A stretch of 6,409 bases of DNA from Bdellovibrionales bacterium (GTDB lineage Bacteria > Bdellovibrionota > Bdellovibrionia > Bdellovibrionales > JAMPXM01), in assembly GCA_005792225.1 (NCBI GenBank), contig SXSP01000296.1, forward strand, positions 1 through 6,409. Direction: 5' to 3'. The notes under the pieces are model-generated. The model had not been told where the DNA came from. It was given only the letters and a program-made list of their open reading frames with translations, and did not search any database. The translations under genes and the position numbers were made by a program. This document shows positions 1-6,363 of the stretch, piece after piece; position 1 is the stretch's first letter, and every line of letters starts with the position of its first letter.

Positions 1-17
1 AAGTCAATGTCTGATCA

Positions 18-1088
18 TCAGCCGCGCTGGTCAATGAGCTGATCAAAGACCGCGCGGAAGATGAGTTTTCCGGCGCTGGCGACGGGGATTGAGATGACCA
101 TCCCAAGGATTCCCATAACTTGTGAGCCGATGATGATCACGATGACGACGGTCACGGGGTGCAAGTTGACGATTTTCGCGACGACGAGGGGAATGATGAA
201 AATGACGTCGACGAGTTGGGCGAAGAAATAGATCGACGTCACGATGATCAGGTTCAGGCTCATCGTGTCGGTGATCATCGCGTCGTCGGAGATCAGGGCG
301 ATGAGAATCGTAGGCACGGCGCCAATGATCGGACCCACGTATGGAATTAAGTTCGTCACGGCGGCGAAGAGACCTAACAAACTCGCGTACGGGAAACCTG
401 AAATCTGAAGTCCCAACCAAACAACGAGACCGACGATCGCGGCTTCGAGAAAACGAGCGCGGATGAAGCCACCCATCTGCTCGTTCAGTTGGTGGTGGAG
501 ATTTAGCGCCGGTTCAAAGAGGTTGTTCGGGACCATCGACAGAATCTTGCGCGAAGTCGCGCGTCCGTCCTGCAGCATGAAGAAAGCGAAGAACGGCGCA
601 AGCAGAAGCACGGTGAGCGAACCCGAAACCGCCGAGGGGAGTTGCGAAGAGAGTTCCGCCGTTCGGTTGATGATCCAAGTGTTGATCGTGTCGCTCAAGC
701 TCCCGTTGTACATCTTCAGAAAGCCTTTGAAGCGGGACTCGCTCGTGGCGACCAGGTTCATGAGATCCACTTGATACTTCGGAAGTTGTGATTCGAGCGT
801 CGCCACCTGTTGAGTAATCAGCGGAAGAACCTTGTAGATCCCGATCCCGATGATGAGACCCGCGGCTACGAACGGAATCATGATCGCGGTCTGACGGGGA
901 ACGCGCCGTCTCTCGAGAAAGTTGACGATGGGGGAGAGCAGGTAGTTCGTTACGAACGCGAGCACGAACGAGATGAGCAGGTTGTCGACGGCGAGAATGA
1001 TGACCAAGCTCAACAACAAGAGGCCGAGGACGGCCGCGAGCTTGATGCGTCTTTCGCGCTTAAGTATGACCTGAAGCTTTGGATCCAT
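18..1088 (-). CDS. AI-2E/PerM-family multi-pass membrane transporter
   Basis: A 356-residue inner-membrane protein of the PerM/YhhT (AI-2E transporter, formerly UPF0118) family. Members export small molecules or act as ion antiporters, and the substrate cannot be told from sequence. After a short basic N-terminus (KRERRIK, about residues 10-16) I see hydrophobic segments at about 17-36, 38-56, 68-88, 156-173, 212-232, 235-260, 276-305 and 309-338. A soluble, amphipathic stretch lies at about 90-150. The family hallmarks are present: NLIPYVGPIIGAVP (246-259) and, near the C-terminus, HPVTVVIVIIIG (310-321) followed by GILGMVISIP (326-335). Length matches the usual 340-370 residues, so the gene looks intact. 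The ATG start at 1088 lies 29 bp inside the preceding cyclic-nucleotide-binding gene, so it is the last visible gene of a coupled leftward operon. Family assignment is firm; any role in autoinducer-2 transport is not implied. Confidence 0.9.
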   Translation of the reverse strand: MDPKLQVILKRERRIKLAAVLGLLLLSLVIILAVDNLLISFVLAFVTNYLLSPIVNFLERRRVPRQTAIMIPFVAAGLIIGIGIYKVLPLITQQVATLESQLPKYQVDLMNLVATSESRFKGFLKMYNGSLSDTINTWIINRTAELSSQLPSAVSGSLTVLLLAPFFAFFMLQDGRATSRKILSMVPNNLFEPALNLHHQLNEQMGGFIRARFLEAAIVGLVVWLGLQISGFPYASLLGLFAAVTNLIPYVGPIIGAVPTILIALISDDAMITDTMSLNLIIVTSIYFFAQLVDVIFIIPLVVAKIVNLHPVTVVIVIIIGSQVMGILGMVISIPVASAGKLIFRAVFDQLIDQRG

Positions 1089-1641
1089 CGTTTCCGTCCG
1101 TCGGCGGTGGCTCGCGGAGCTCTTTGAGCGCGCGGCGGAGATCGGAAACTTTTTCGGTCGTTTCCTTCAATCTCCGTCCTAAAACTTCGGCCAAACGGAG
1201 GAGAATCTTAATGCCGGACGACGGACTTCTCGAGAGGATTTCCATCAGGTCGGGTTTGAAAAATCCGATCAGAACGGTTTCGTCGCGCGAGATCGCGGTC
1301 GCGGTGCGACGGCTGGTTTCCTCGACCAAAGAGAGTTCACCAAAGAAGTCTCCGGGCGTCAGTTGCGTGATGAAGATCTCGCGGGATTCAGCGGCCGGTC
1401 CGGTGGTGTCGGTGACGAAAATTTCAACTCGACCTTTGAGCACGATGTACATGCCGACGCCGGATTCGCCCTGACGAAAGATGGGTTCGCCGCCGTGATA
1501 CTTTCGCAAGTGGACGATGCTCTCGACAAATTTCAATTCACGGTCCGAGAGGTCTTGAAACAGGATGTTCTCGCGAAGGGCGCGGTGGATGTCGTCGACT
1601 TTGCCCTGCTTGCGGAAAATATTATCCCAGAGAAAGTTCAT
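1060..1641 (-). CDS. Cyclic-nucleotide-binding (CRP-like) domain protein without DNA-binding domain
   Basis: A 193-residue soluble protein that is almost entirely one cNMP-binding domain (about residues 21-138). The beta-roll is recognisable (IFRQGESGVGMYIVLKGRVE, 54-73). The phosphate-binding cassette reads GDFFGELSLVEETSRRTATA (97-116), with the Glu of FGEL and the Arg of SRRTA that contact cyclic nucleotide in the family, so ligand binding is plausible. After the domain comes a charged helix, probably coiled coil (about 146-177), and a polar tail. There is no helix-turn-helix, kinase or channel domain, so it is not a CRP/FNR transcription factor. I infer a regulatory partner for a neighbouring membrane protein. 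I chose the ATG at 1641 because it forms an ATGA overlap with the upstream stop and has a Shine-Dalgarno sequence. An open frame runs back to 1740, but that extension lies inside the upstream gene and lacks domain similarity. Confidence 0.87.
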   Translation of the reverse strand: MNFLWDNIFRKQGKVDDIHRALRENILFQDLSDRELKFVESIVHLRKYHGGEPIFRQGESGVGMYIVLKGRVEIFVTDTTGPAAESREIFITQLTPGDFFGELSLVEETSRRTATAISRDETVLIGFFKPDLMEILSRSPSSGIKILLRLAEVLGRRLKETTEKVSDLRRALKELREPPPTDGNDGSKASGHT

Positions 1642-2459
1642 GACTCCGCCTTCATCGGTTGGACCGTGTCGCTCGTTGCGAACACGGCGCGTTTCGGGAT
1701 CCAACCCGTGGCGCCACCGGGATATGTGACTTGCGCCCAATCGCCGGTCGACTGTTTCACGATGACCTCAAGACCTTCGTAAAGTTCGAAGAGGGGAGTG
1801 GCATCGGCCTCGGGCGACGAGCGTGCTTCGACTTTTTTCTCGACGATTGTTCCGCGAATCGTTTGTGAATCAACGGCTTTCGCTAACGTCGTGAGGGCGA
1901 AGAGTCCAAACAAAACTGCGCAGGCCGTTCCCAGAATCGGGAACGATGGCATCGGCTTTTCATCGAGCCTAGCCGATCGGCGAGCTCCCAAATGCCGGAG
2001 AAGGAGCCAGCCGGCCGCGAGGAAGAAAATCGATGTCACCAACAAAAATGCATCGATCGGAAAGTGGATGAGAACGCGTTCGCGGAACGTCTCCCACGAC
2101 TCGACTTCGTGAGGAATTTCAGCGCGCTCAAGTTTAGTCTTCGCCCAAGTGACCGCACGATCGGCGGGAGAGTAACGAGGCGAGTGAGCTAATGCCTTGC
2201 GCCAGAGGCCGAGCGCGAAACCGGTGCGCCCTTCGCGCATCTCGACCATCCCGAGATTAAAAAGCAAGACGGGGTTTTCGGGTTCCATGTTGAGAGCATC
2301 TGTGAAAGCGGCCTTGGCTTTGGTGAGATCTTTTTTTTGAAATGCATCAACGCCGCTTTTGAAATGAGCTTCAGCCGTCGTGACTTCAGCACCGCGCGTA
2401 ACGCACGTCCAAAGGACCGACACAGCAAAAACCAAGGGAAAAATAGCGTTAAAGCGCAT
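1638..2459 (-). CDS. BatE-like TPR and SH3-domain membrane protein
   Basis: A 273-residue envelope protein. The order is: N-terminal signal or anchor helix (about 5-22, ending TRGAE, a possible signal-peptidase site); two tetratricopeptide repeats (about 29-62 and 63-96, with the typical A-F--AL---P-N pattern); a linker; two transmembrane helices (about 136-154 and 173-193); and a bacterial SH3-like domain (about 198-262) ending in TGWIPKRAVF. This TPR-TM-TM-SH3 order is that of BatE, the last protein of the Bacteroides aerotolerance (Bat) cluster. No BatA, BatB, BatC or BatD, MoxR or VWA-domain gene is visible, so 'BatE-like' describes architecture, not proven function. I prefer the ATG at 2459. 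A TTG at 2495 would add 12 residues ahead of the signal helix, has no good Shine-Dalgarno sequence, and overlaps a candidate -35 box. The stop overlaps the next gene's ATG, making this the first gene of a three-gene operon. Confidence 0.75.
   Translation of the reverse strand: MRFNAIFPLVFAVSVLWTCVTRGAEVTTAEAHFKSGVDAFQKKDLTKAKAAFTDALNMEPENPVLLFNLGMVEMREGRTGFALGLWRKALAHSPRYSPADRAVTWAKTKLERAEIPHEVESWETFRERVLIHFPIDAFLLVTSIFFLAAGWLLLRHLGARRSARLDEKPMPSFPILGTACAVLFGLFALTTLAKAVDSQTIRGTIVEKKVEARSSPEADATPLFELYEGLEVIVKQSTGDWAQVTYPGGATGWIPKRAVFATSDTVQPMKAES
1649..1653 (-). promoter_or_regulatory. Ribosome binding site fixing the cNMP-binding gene start
   Basis: On the minus strand GAAGG sits 7 nt before the ATG at 1641, inside the last codons of the upstream gene. 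It supports the start at 1641 over the in-frame start at 1740 and, with the ATGA overlap, points to translational coupling. Confidence 0.55.
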
Positions 2460-2467
2460 ACACTTGG

Positions 2468-2495
2468 ATTTTAGAGCAACTAGGGGATTCTGCAA
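2468..2495 (-). promoter_or_regulatory. Candidate sigma-70-type promoter for the leftward operon
   Basis: On the minus strand, TTGCAG (2495-2490) is followed 16 nt later by TAAAAT (2473-2468). The -10 box matches TATAAT at 5 of 6 positions and the -35 box matches TTGACA at 3 of 6. Transcription would begin near 2461, only about 2 nt before the ATG at 2459, so the mRNA might be leaderless. That would fit the lack of a clear Shine-Dalgarno sequence there. This is pattern-based only. Confidence 0.35.
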
Positions 2496-2518
2496 GCCGA
2501 TTGAGGGCCAGCCTCGGC
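2496..2518. promoter_or_regulatory. Imperfect dyad between divergent promoters, possible operator
   Basis: GCCGA (2496-2500) and TCGGC (2514-2518) form an exact inverted repeat with a 13-nt spacer. Inside it GAGG (2503-2506) pairs with CCTC (2512-2515). The dyad lies between the two candidate promoters and overlaps the -35 box and spacer of the rightward one. That is where a dimeric regulator could control both operons. No regulator gene is visible, and short G+C-rich repeats arise by chance, so this is tentative. Confidence 0.25.
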
Positions 2519-2529
2519 GGTGCTAGTCT
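2501..2529 (+). promoter_or_regulatory. Candidate sigma-70-type promoter for the arginine catabolic operon
   Basis: TTGAGG (2501-2506) is separated by exactly 17 nt from TAGTCT (2524-2529). The -10 box is preceded by TGC, giving an extended -10 arrangement. Matches are 4 of 6 at -35 and 3 of 6 at -10, with good spacing. Transcription would start near 2536, leaving a leader of about 36 nt before the ATG at 2572. It is the only reasonable promoter I see before a gene that must be transcribed from this gap. Confidence 0.45.
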
Positions 2530-2558
2530 CGAATCCTCACCCCTCATCGCGGCATCAG

Positions 2559-2565
2559 AAGGTGG
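2559..2565 (+). promoter_or_regulatory. Ribosome binding site of the aminotransferase gene
   Basis: AAGGTGG lies 6 nt before the ATG at 2572. It is a near-consensus Shine-Dalgarno sequence and supports that start, including the roughly 50-residue N-terminal extension ahead of the aminotransferase core. Confidence 0.65.
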
Positions 2566-2571
2566 ATCATC

Positions 2572-3951
2572 ATGTCTAAGTTAGTCGGCCGAACGATCGC
2601 GGAATCCTCAAAAATCGAGAGTCTCATCAACGAGCTCGTCCATGAAGTGTCGAAGCTCGAAGAGGGGATCACGACGGCACGCGCTCCCCAAGACGCGCAC
2701 GTCGACAATGGTAAAAAGCAATTTGATGAAATCGGCAAGTATCGCGGTCGCCCGCTCTTCTATCCCTTTCTCGGAACGGGCGCGGGTCGTGGTCCTTACG
2801 TCGAAGTAGAAGACGGAAGCGTGAAGCTTGATCTCGTCAACGGGATTGGCGTGCACATCTTCGGGCACGGTCATCCGAAAATGCGTGCGGCCGCGGTTCG
2901 CGGTGCCCTCTCTGACGTCGTCATGCAGGGGAACCTTGAGCCGAATCATGAATACGCGATCGTCGGAAAACGCATGGTGGAGCTTGCCTCGCGCAAGAGC
3001 CGATTGAAGTACTGCTGGCTCACGACATGCGGAACGATGGCGAACGAAAACGCGCTCAAAATCGCGCGTCAGAAAAACACGCCGGCTCGTCTCGTGCTCG
3101 CGATGGAGAATTCATTCGCGGGTCGTTCGACGATGATGGCTGAAGTGACCGACAACCCCGCTTACCGCCAAGGTCTTCCGGTCTACAACGAAGTCTTGCG
3201 CGTTCCCTTCTATAAGCCGGGTGATCCAAAGTCAGCTGACGTGGCGCTTCGCCGCTTAAAAGAGCATGTGGCGGCGAACGAGAAAAACATTTCTTGTTTT
3301 GTTTTCGAGCCGATGCTCGGCGAGGGCGGATATCGTTACGCGCCTAAGGAGTACTTCGTTCCGATGCTCGAGTTCTGCAAAGAAAAAGGCATTGCCGTTT
3401 GGGCCGATGAGGTTCAGACCTTCATGCGTACGGGTGAACTCTTCGCTTTCGAAACTCTCGATATCGGAAAGTACATCGACATCTGCACGGTTGCGAAGAC
3501 TCTGCAAACGGGCGCTCTTCTCTACACGGAAGAATACAATCCTCAACCTGGTCTCGTCGCCGGAACGTTCTCGGGCGGCTCGAGCGCGCTGGCGGCCGGC
3601 CTTGAGGCCTTGCGCATGATCACGGAAGAGGGATACCTCGGACCGAGTGGAAAGATCGCAAAGATCCACAACGATTTCGTCGGCATGTTGAACCGTTTGA
3701 ACGAGACGACTTGCAAGGGTCTCTTGCGTGAAGCTGGCGGCCTTGGCTTGATGGTGGCGGTGACGCCGCTCGACGGTTCAAAAGACAACGTCACGAAGCT
3801 TCTCTATCAACTCTACAAAAACGGTATGATCGCTTTCTCTTGCGGCCGTGATCCTTATCGTCTTCGTTTCCTTCTTCCTGCGGTGATGGAAACTAAGGAT
3901 ATCGAGCTCGCGGGCCAGATTCTCGAGAAGTCGATTCTCGAGATGGCTTAA
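2572..3951 (+). CDS. Divergent class III PLP-dependent aminotransferase, probable AstC role
   Basis: A 459-residue cytoplasmic fold-type I aminotransferase of class III (the acetylornithine, succinylornithine and lysine-6-aminotransferase group). Visible landmarks are CGTMANENALK (153-163, cofactor-phosphate loop), FAGR (182-185, in place of FHGR), EPMLGEGG (246-253), DEVQ (279-282, whose Asp pairs with the PLP pyridine nitrogen), VAKTLQTG (307-314) with Lys309 as the likely Schiff-base lysine, and GTFSGGS (331-337, whose Thr binds phosphate). The catalytic Asp and Lys are present, so it should be active. Several signature positions are unusual: SGTEA is CGTMA, and the His of FHGR is Ala. The KTLQTG region recalls lysine 6-aminotransferase more than ArgD. 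About 50 charged, helical residues precede the core. It lies 19 bp from the M20 deacylase gene and upstream of astA, so I infer transamination of N2-succinylornithine to the semialdehyde, with 2-oxoglutarate as acceptor. Lysine or another diamine is an alternative substrate. Confidence 0.85.
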   Translation: MSKLVGRTIAESSKIESLINELVHEVSKLEEGITTARAPQDAHVDNGKKQFDEIGKYRGRPLFYPFLGTGAGRGPYVEVEDGSVKLDLVNGIGVHIFGHGHPKMRAAAVRGALSDVVMQGNLEPNHEYAIVGKRMVELASRKSRLKYCWLTTCGTMANENALKIARQKNTPARLVLAMENSFAGRSTMMAEVTDNPAYRQGLPVYNEVLRVPFYKPGDPKSADVALRRLKEHVAANEKNISCFVFEPMLGEGGYRYAPKEYFVPMLEFCKEKGIAVWADEVQTFMRTGELFAFETLDIGKYIDICTVAKTLQTGALLYTEEYNPQPGLVAGTFSGGSSALAAGLEALRMITEEGYLGPSGKIAKIHNDFVGMLNRLNETTCKGLLREAGGLGLMVAVTPLDGSKDNVTKLLYQLYKNGMIAFSCGRDPYRLRFLLPAVMETKDIELAGQILEKSILEMA

Positions 3952-3955
3952 GGCC

Positions 3956-3961
3956 GGGGAG
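3956..3961 (+). promoter_or_regulatory. Ribosome binding site for the GTG-started M20 gene
   Basis: GGGGAG sits 9 nt before the GTG at 3971, in the 19-bp gap after the aminotransferase stop. It supports the GTG start, which gives an N-terminus typical of the M20 family. Confidence 0.5.
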
Positions 3962-3970
3962 CCGCGAGTC

Positions 3971-5332
3971 GTGAATTTTCTCGAGGCCTGCCGCAAATTC
4001 ATTGAGATTGATTCCACTCCGCTCGTTGGATCGCTGGAAATCGCTCAATACGCGGCGGAACTCTGTCGCAAGGCGGGCCTTCACGTCGAGATTCAGAACG
4101 AGACTTTCAATGGACTCGACCAAGCGAACGTGATCGCGAGACCTATTGCGTTTCGTCCTGAAAACGAATTGCTTCTCGAGACTCATCTCGACACCGCGGA
4201 TCCGGGAACTTACGCGCACTGGACGAGAACGGGCGCAAACCCTTTTAACGCCAGTATTTACCAGGACACGATTTTCGGTTTGGGCGCGGCCGATACGAAG
4301 CTCGATTTTTTATGTAAGCTCGAAGCCGCACGTCAGGTCATGGAGGCCGCGGGAGCGAGTGGGGCCTCGTGGCGCCTGCCCTTTGTTCTCGTCGGAACGT
4401 TTGGCGAAGAAGAAGGAATGCCTGGAGCGATCAAGCTGATCCGCAAAAAAAAGATCAGCGCAAAGATGGCGCTCGTCGGAGAGCCCACGGAATTGAACTT
4501 GATTCACGCGGGGAAAGGCTTCGCTGGGGTTGAAATCGAGATTCCGTTCTCCGAAGAGGAAAAGGATTTCCGCGCGCAACACGACCGGGGAGATGGTACG
4601 ACGACGCAGAGTCGCGTGTTCATCGGAAAAGCCGCGCATAGCTCCGTTCCTCAAACGGGAGAGAGCGCGATCTCCAAAATGCTCGATTACATGACTAAGC
4701 TTCCCGAGGGAATCGCGGTCATGGAGATCGAGGGTGGAATCAGCGCGAATACGGTGCCCGCTCACGCCGTGCTCGAGATCGACATGGTCGGGGCGCTGAA
4801 GGAGTCGATCGGCTCAAAGATCACGCGAATTTTTAAGGCGATCTCCGATGTCGAAAAAAGATTTCGTCATTATCCCGATGGTGAATTCGATCCGCCTGAG
4901 CCGACTCTGAATATCGGCATGATTCGTAGTTTTGAGGATCACATCAAGATCGGCGGCTGCGTAAGGCTTCCGCCGACGGTGAGCGACGCCATTTACGAGG
5001 AGTGGATGGGTATTCTCAAGAAAGCCTGCACGGACGTGGATGCGGTCTTTCGCGTCACGGATTACAAGCAGCCTTTTCGCACGCCGGATTCAGAGGAGAT
5101 CGTTCGGGTTTGTACGGAGGAACTCGAAAAAATGGGCCACCAGCCCGTTTGGCGCACGCAAGCCGTCGCCAATGAAGCGAATGTGTTTAGCCGATTCGGG
5201 ATCGCCTGCGTCGTGATCGGCCCGGGGCGGGGTGTCGGCAATTCCCATGCGCCCAATGAACGTGTTAAAATAGAAGAACTGAACGCCGCTATCCGGTTTT
5301 ACCGAGGTGTTCTAGAAAGAGTTTGTTTATGA
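3971..5332 (+). CDS. M20-family zinc deacylase (ArgE/DapE-like), candidate succinylglutamate desuccinylase
   Basis: A 453-residue cytoplasmic metallohydrolase of the M20 family, related to acetylornithine deacetylase (ArgE) and succinyl-diaminopimelate desuccinylase (DapE). The full set of metal and catalytic residues is visible: HLD (His72, Asp74), GAADTK (Asp108, bridging metal ligand), GEEEG (Glu146 general base, Glu147 ligand), GEPTE (Glu171) and SHAPNE (His426). The dimerisation domain carries GKAAHSSVPQTGESAI with His223. So the enzyme should be active. At 453 residues it is some 70 longer than ArgE or DapE. One extra piece is a charged insertion at about 192-215, just before GKAAHSS. 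Start is GTG, and the stop overlaps the astA start by ATGA. In an AST-type operon the leftover chemistry is hydrolysis of N-succinylglutamate to succinate and glutamate, normally done by M14-family AstE. I infer that this enzyme does it. Deacylation of succinylornithine or another acylated amino acid is the alternative. Confidence 0.88.
   Translation: MNFLEACRKFIEIDSTPLVGSLEIAQYAAELCRKAGLHVEIQNETFNGLDQANVIARPIAFRPENELLLETHLDTADPGTYAHWTRTGANPFNASIYQDTIFGLGAADTKLDFLCKLEAARQVMEAAGASGASWRLPFVLVGTFGEEEGMPGAIKLIRKKKISAKMALVGEPTELNLIHAGKGFAGVEIEIPFSEEEKDFRAQHDRGDGTTTQSRVFIGKAAHSSVPQTGESAISKMLDYMTKLPEGIAVMEIEGGISANTVPAHAVLEIDMVGALKESIGSKITRIFKAISDVEKRFRHYPDGEFDPPEPTLNIGMIRSFEDHIKIGGCVRLPPTVSDAIYEEWMGILKKACTDVDAVFRVTDYKQPFRTPDSEEIVRVCTEELEKMGHQPVWRTQAVANEANVFSRFGIACVVIGPGRGVGNSHAPNERVKIEELNAAIRFYRGVLERVCL
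5314..5321 (+). promoter_or_regulatory. Ribosome binding site deciding the astA start
   Basis: AGAAAGAG lies 7 nt before the ATG at 5329, inside the end of the M20 gene. An in-frame TTG at 5323 would leave almost no room for it, so the ATG is preferred. The ATG also forms an ATGA overlap with the previous stop. Confidence 0.5.
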
Positions 5333-6354
5333 AATTTCTGATCCGAAGCGTGCGACTCAATGACTTAAAAGGTCTGCACGATCTCGCGAGTCAGTTTGGC
5401 CTTTTAAACTTGCCGGCTGATCGCAAGATCCTGACGGAGAAAATCGAACGTAGCGTGGCCTCCTTTGCGGGAGAACTTCCGAAGAAAGATGCCGAATACC
5501 TCTTTGTGGTTGAAGACCTCGAGATGGAAACCGTTGTCGGAAGCTCTTTGATCCTCGCCAAGCACGGCACGGACGATGTTCCTCACTATTACTTCAAGCT
5601 CGTGAAGAAGAACCGTTTCAGTGAAGATCTCGGCATCGGCTTCATCCACCAAGTTTTACAGCTCAAAGAAGATACCGATGGACCCACCGAGATCGGCGGG
5701 CTTCTCATCGATCGGAGCTACCGTCGTCGTCCCGAAAAGCTCGGCAAGCAAATCAGCCTCGTTCGCTTTTTATACATGGGCATGGCGCCCAGTGAATTCG
5801 AGCCACGTGTGCTTTGCGAACTGACTCCTCCGCTCGGTGAAGGAGGACGCAGCGAATTCTGGGAAGCGCTCGGGCGCAGGTTCACGGGTCTACCGTATCA
5901 AGAGGCGGATTTGATCAGCCAAAGAAACAAAGAGTTCATCAGCAGCCTCTTTCCGGAAGAAGAGATTTACCTGACTCTCCTCGATTCGAGGGCGAGACTC
6001 GTTTTGGGCCGTGTCGGTGACGAGACGAGACCCGCACAGCATCTCTTGGAGTCGATCGGCTTTAGCTATTTGCACGAAGTCGATCCGTTCGACGGCGGAC
6101 CTCACTACGGCGCGAACCGCGAAGAGATCACGATCGTGAAAAACGGCCGATGGTCTCAGGCCGCGATCACCGAGAAGGGGCCATTCAACGACCGTGCTTT
6201 GGTCGGGTTTAAGCGAGACGGAGAGTTCCGTGCGATTTTTACGGCTTATGATAGGTCAGTGAGTGGTGGATCCGACAGCATCTCGTTACCGGCAGCTTCC
6301 GCGAAAGCGTTGGACATCGAGGGCGGAGAGAAAGTCTTTTACTCAAAAATCTGA
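5329..6354 (+). CDS. astA: Arginine N-succinyltransferase
   Basis: A 341-residue cytoplasmic enzyme that transfers succinyl from succinyl-CoA to the alpha-amino group of arginine, the first step of the ammonia-producing AST pathway. Length is close to E. coli AstA (344). Family landmarks line up in order: LNLPADRKILTEKIERS (26-42, compare SLPANEATLSARIERA), FAGELPK then YLFVVED (46-63), a central stretch EIGGLLIDRSYRR (121-133) leading to RFLYM (146-150), EFWEALGRRF (176-185), and PAQHLLESIGFSY (235-247) running into the strongly conserved VDPFDGGPHY (251-260). The fold is related to GNAT acetyltransferases. The gene overlaps the M20 gene by 4 bp and is followed 9 bp later by a probable astD, so it is in mid-operon. 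Some organisms have two subunits (AruF and AruG); only one copy is visible here, and AruF/AruG-type pairing cannot be excluded. Family assignment is firm from remembered sequence similarity. Confidence 0.92.
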   Translation: MKFLIRSVRLNDLKGLHDLASQFGLLNLPADRKILTEKIERSVASFAGELPKKDAEYLFVVEDLEMETVVGSSLILAKHGTDDVPHYYFKLVKKNRFSEDLGIGFIHQVLQLKEDTDGPTEIGGLLIDRSYRRRPEKLGKQISLVRFLYMGMAPSEFEPRVLCELTPPLGEGGRSEFWEALGRRFTGLPYQEADLISQRNKEFISSLFPEEEIYLTLLDSRARLVLGRVGDETRPAQHLLESIGFSYLHEVDPFDGGPHYGANREEITIVKNGRWSQAAITEKGPFNDRALVGFKRDGEFRAIFTAYDRSVSGGSDSISLPAASAKALDIEGGEKVFYSKI

Positions 6355-6363
6355 GAGGCAACC

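Noticed and set aside
1..17. Possible next gene after the permease on the minus strand (an ATG overlaps its stop as TGATG)
   Set aside because: That frame meets a stop after four codons (MIRH), and the remaining sequence to the window edge is too short to support any gene.
1642..1740. In-frame N-terminal extension of the cNMP-binding protein starting at 1740
   Set aside because: It lies wholly inside the TPR/SH3 gene in another frame, is rich in Arg, His and Gly without domain similarity, and the ATG at 1641 has both an ATGA overlap and a Shine-Dalgarno sequence.
1363..1782. 139-codon open frame on the plus strand opposite the cNMP-binding gene
   Set aside because: It is antisense to a well-supported gene, shows no domain-like composition, and has no promoter or ribosome binding site. 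Long antisense frames are expected at this base composition.
3918..3943. 11-bp direct repeat GATTCTCGAGA (3918-3928 and 3933-3943), including the palindrome TTCTCGAGAA
   Set aside because: It encodes the repeated residues ILEKS-ILEM at the end of the aminotransferase, and CTCGAG is common across these genes through Leu-Glu codon choice, so it is best explained by coding.
3952..3970. Possible terminator between the aminotransferase and M20 genes
   Set aside because: The 19-bp gap has no convincing stem with a T-run and carries the ribosome binding site for the next gene.
4310..4765. 151-codon open frame on the minus strand opposite the M20 gene
   Set aside because: The M20 gene in this interval carries the conserved catalytic motifs. 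The antisense product is rich in Arg and His with no recognisable family.
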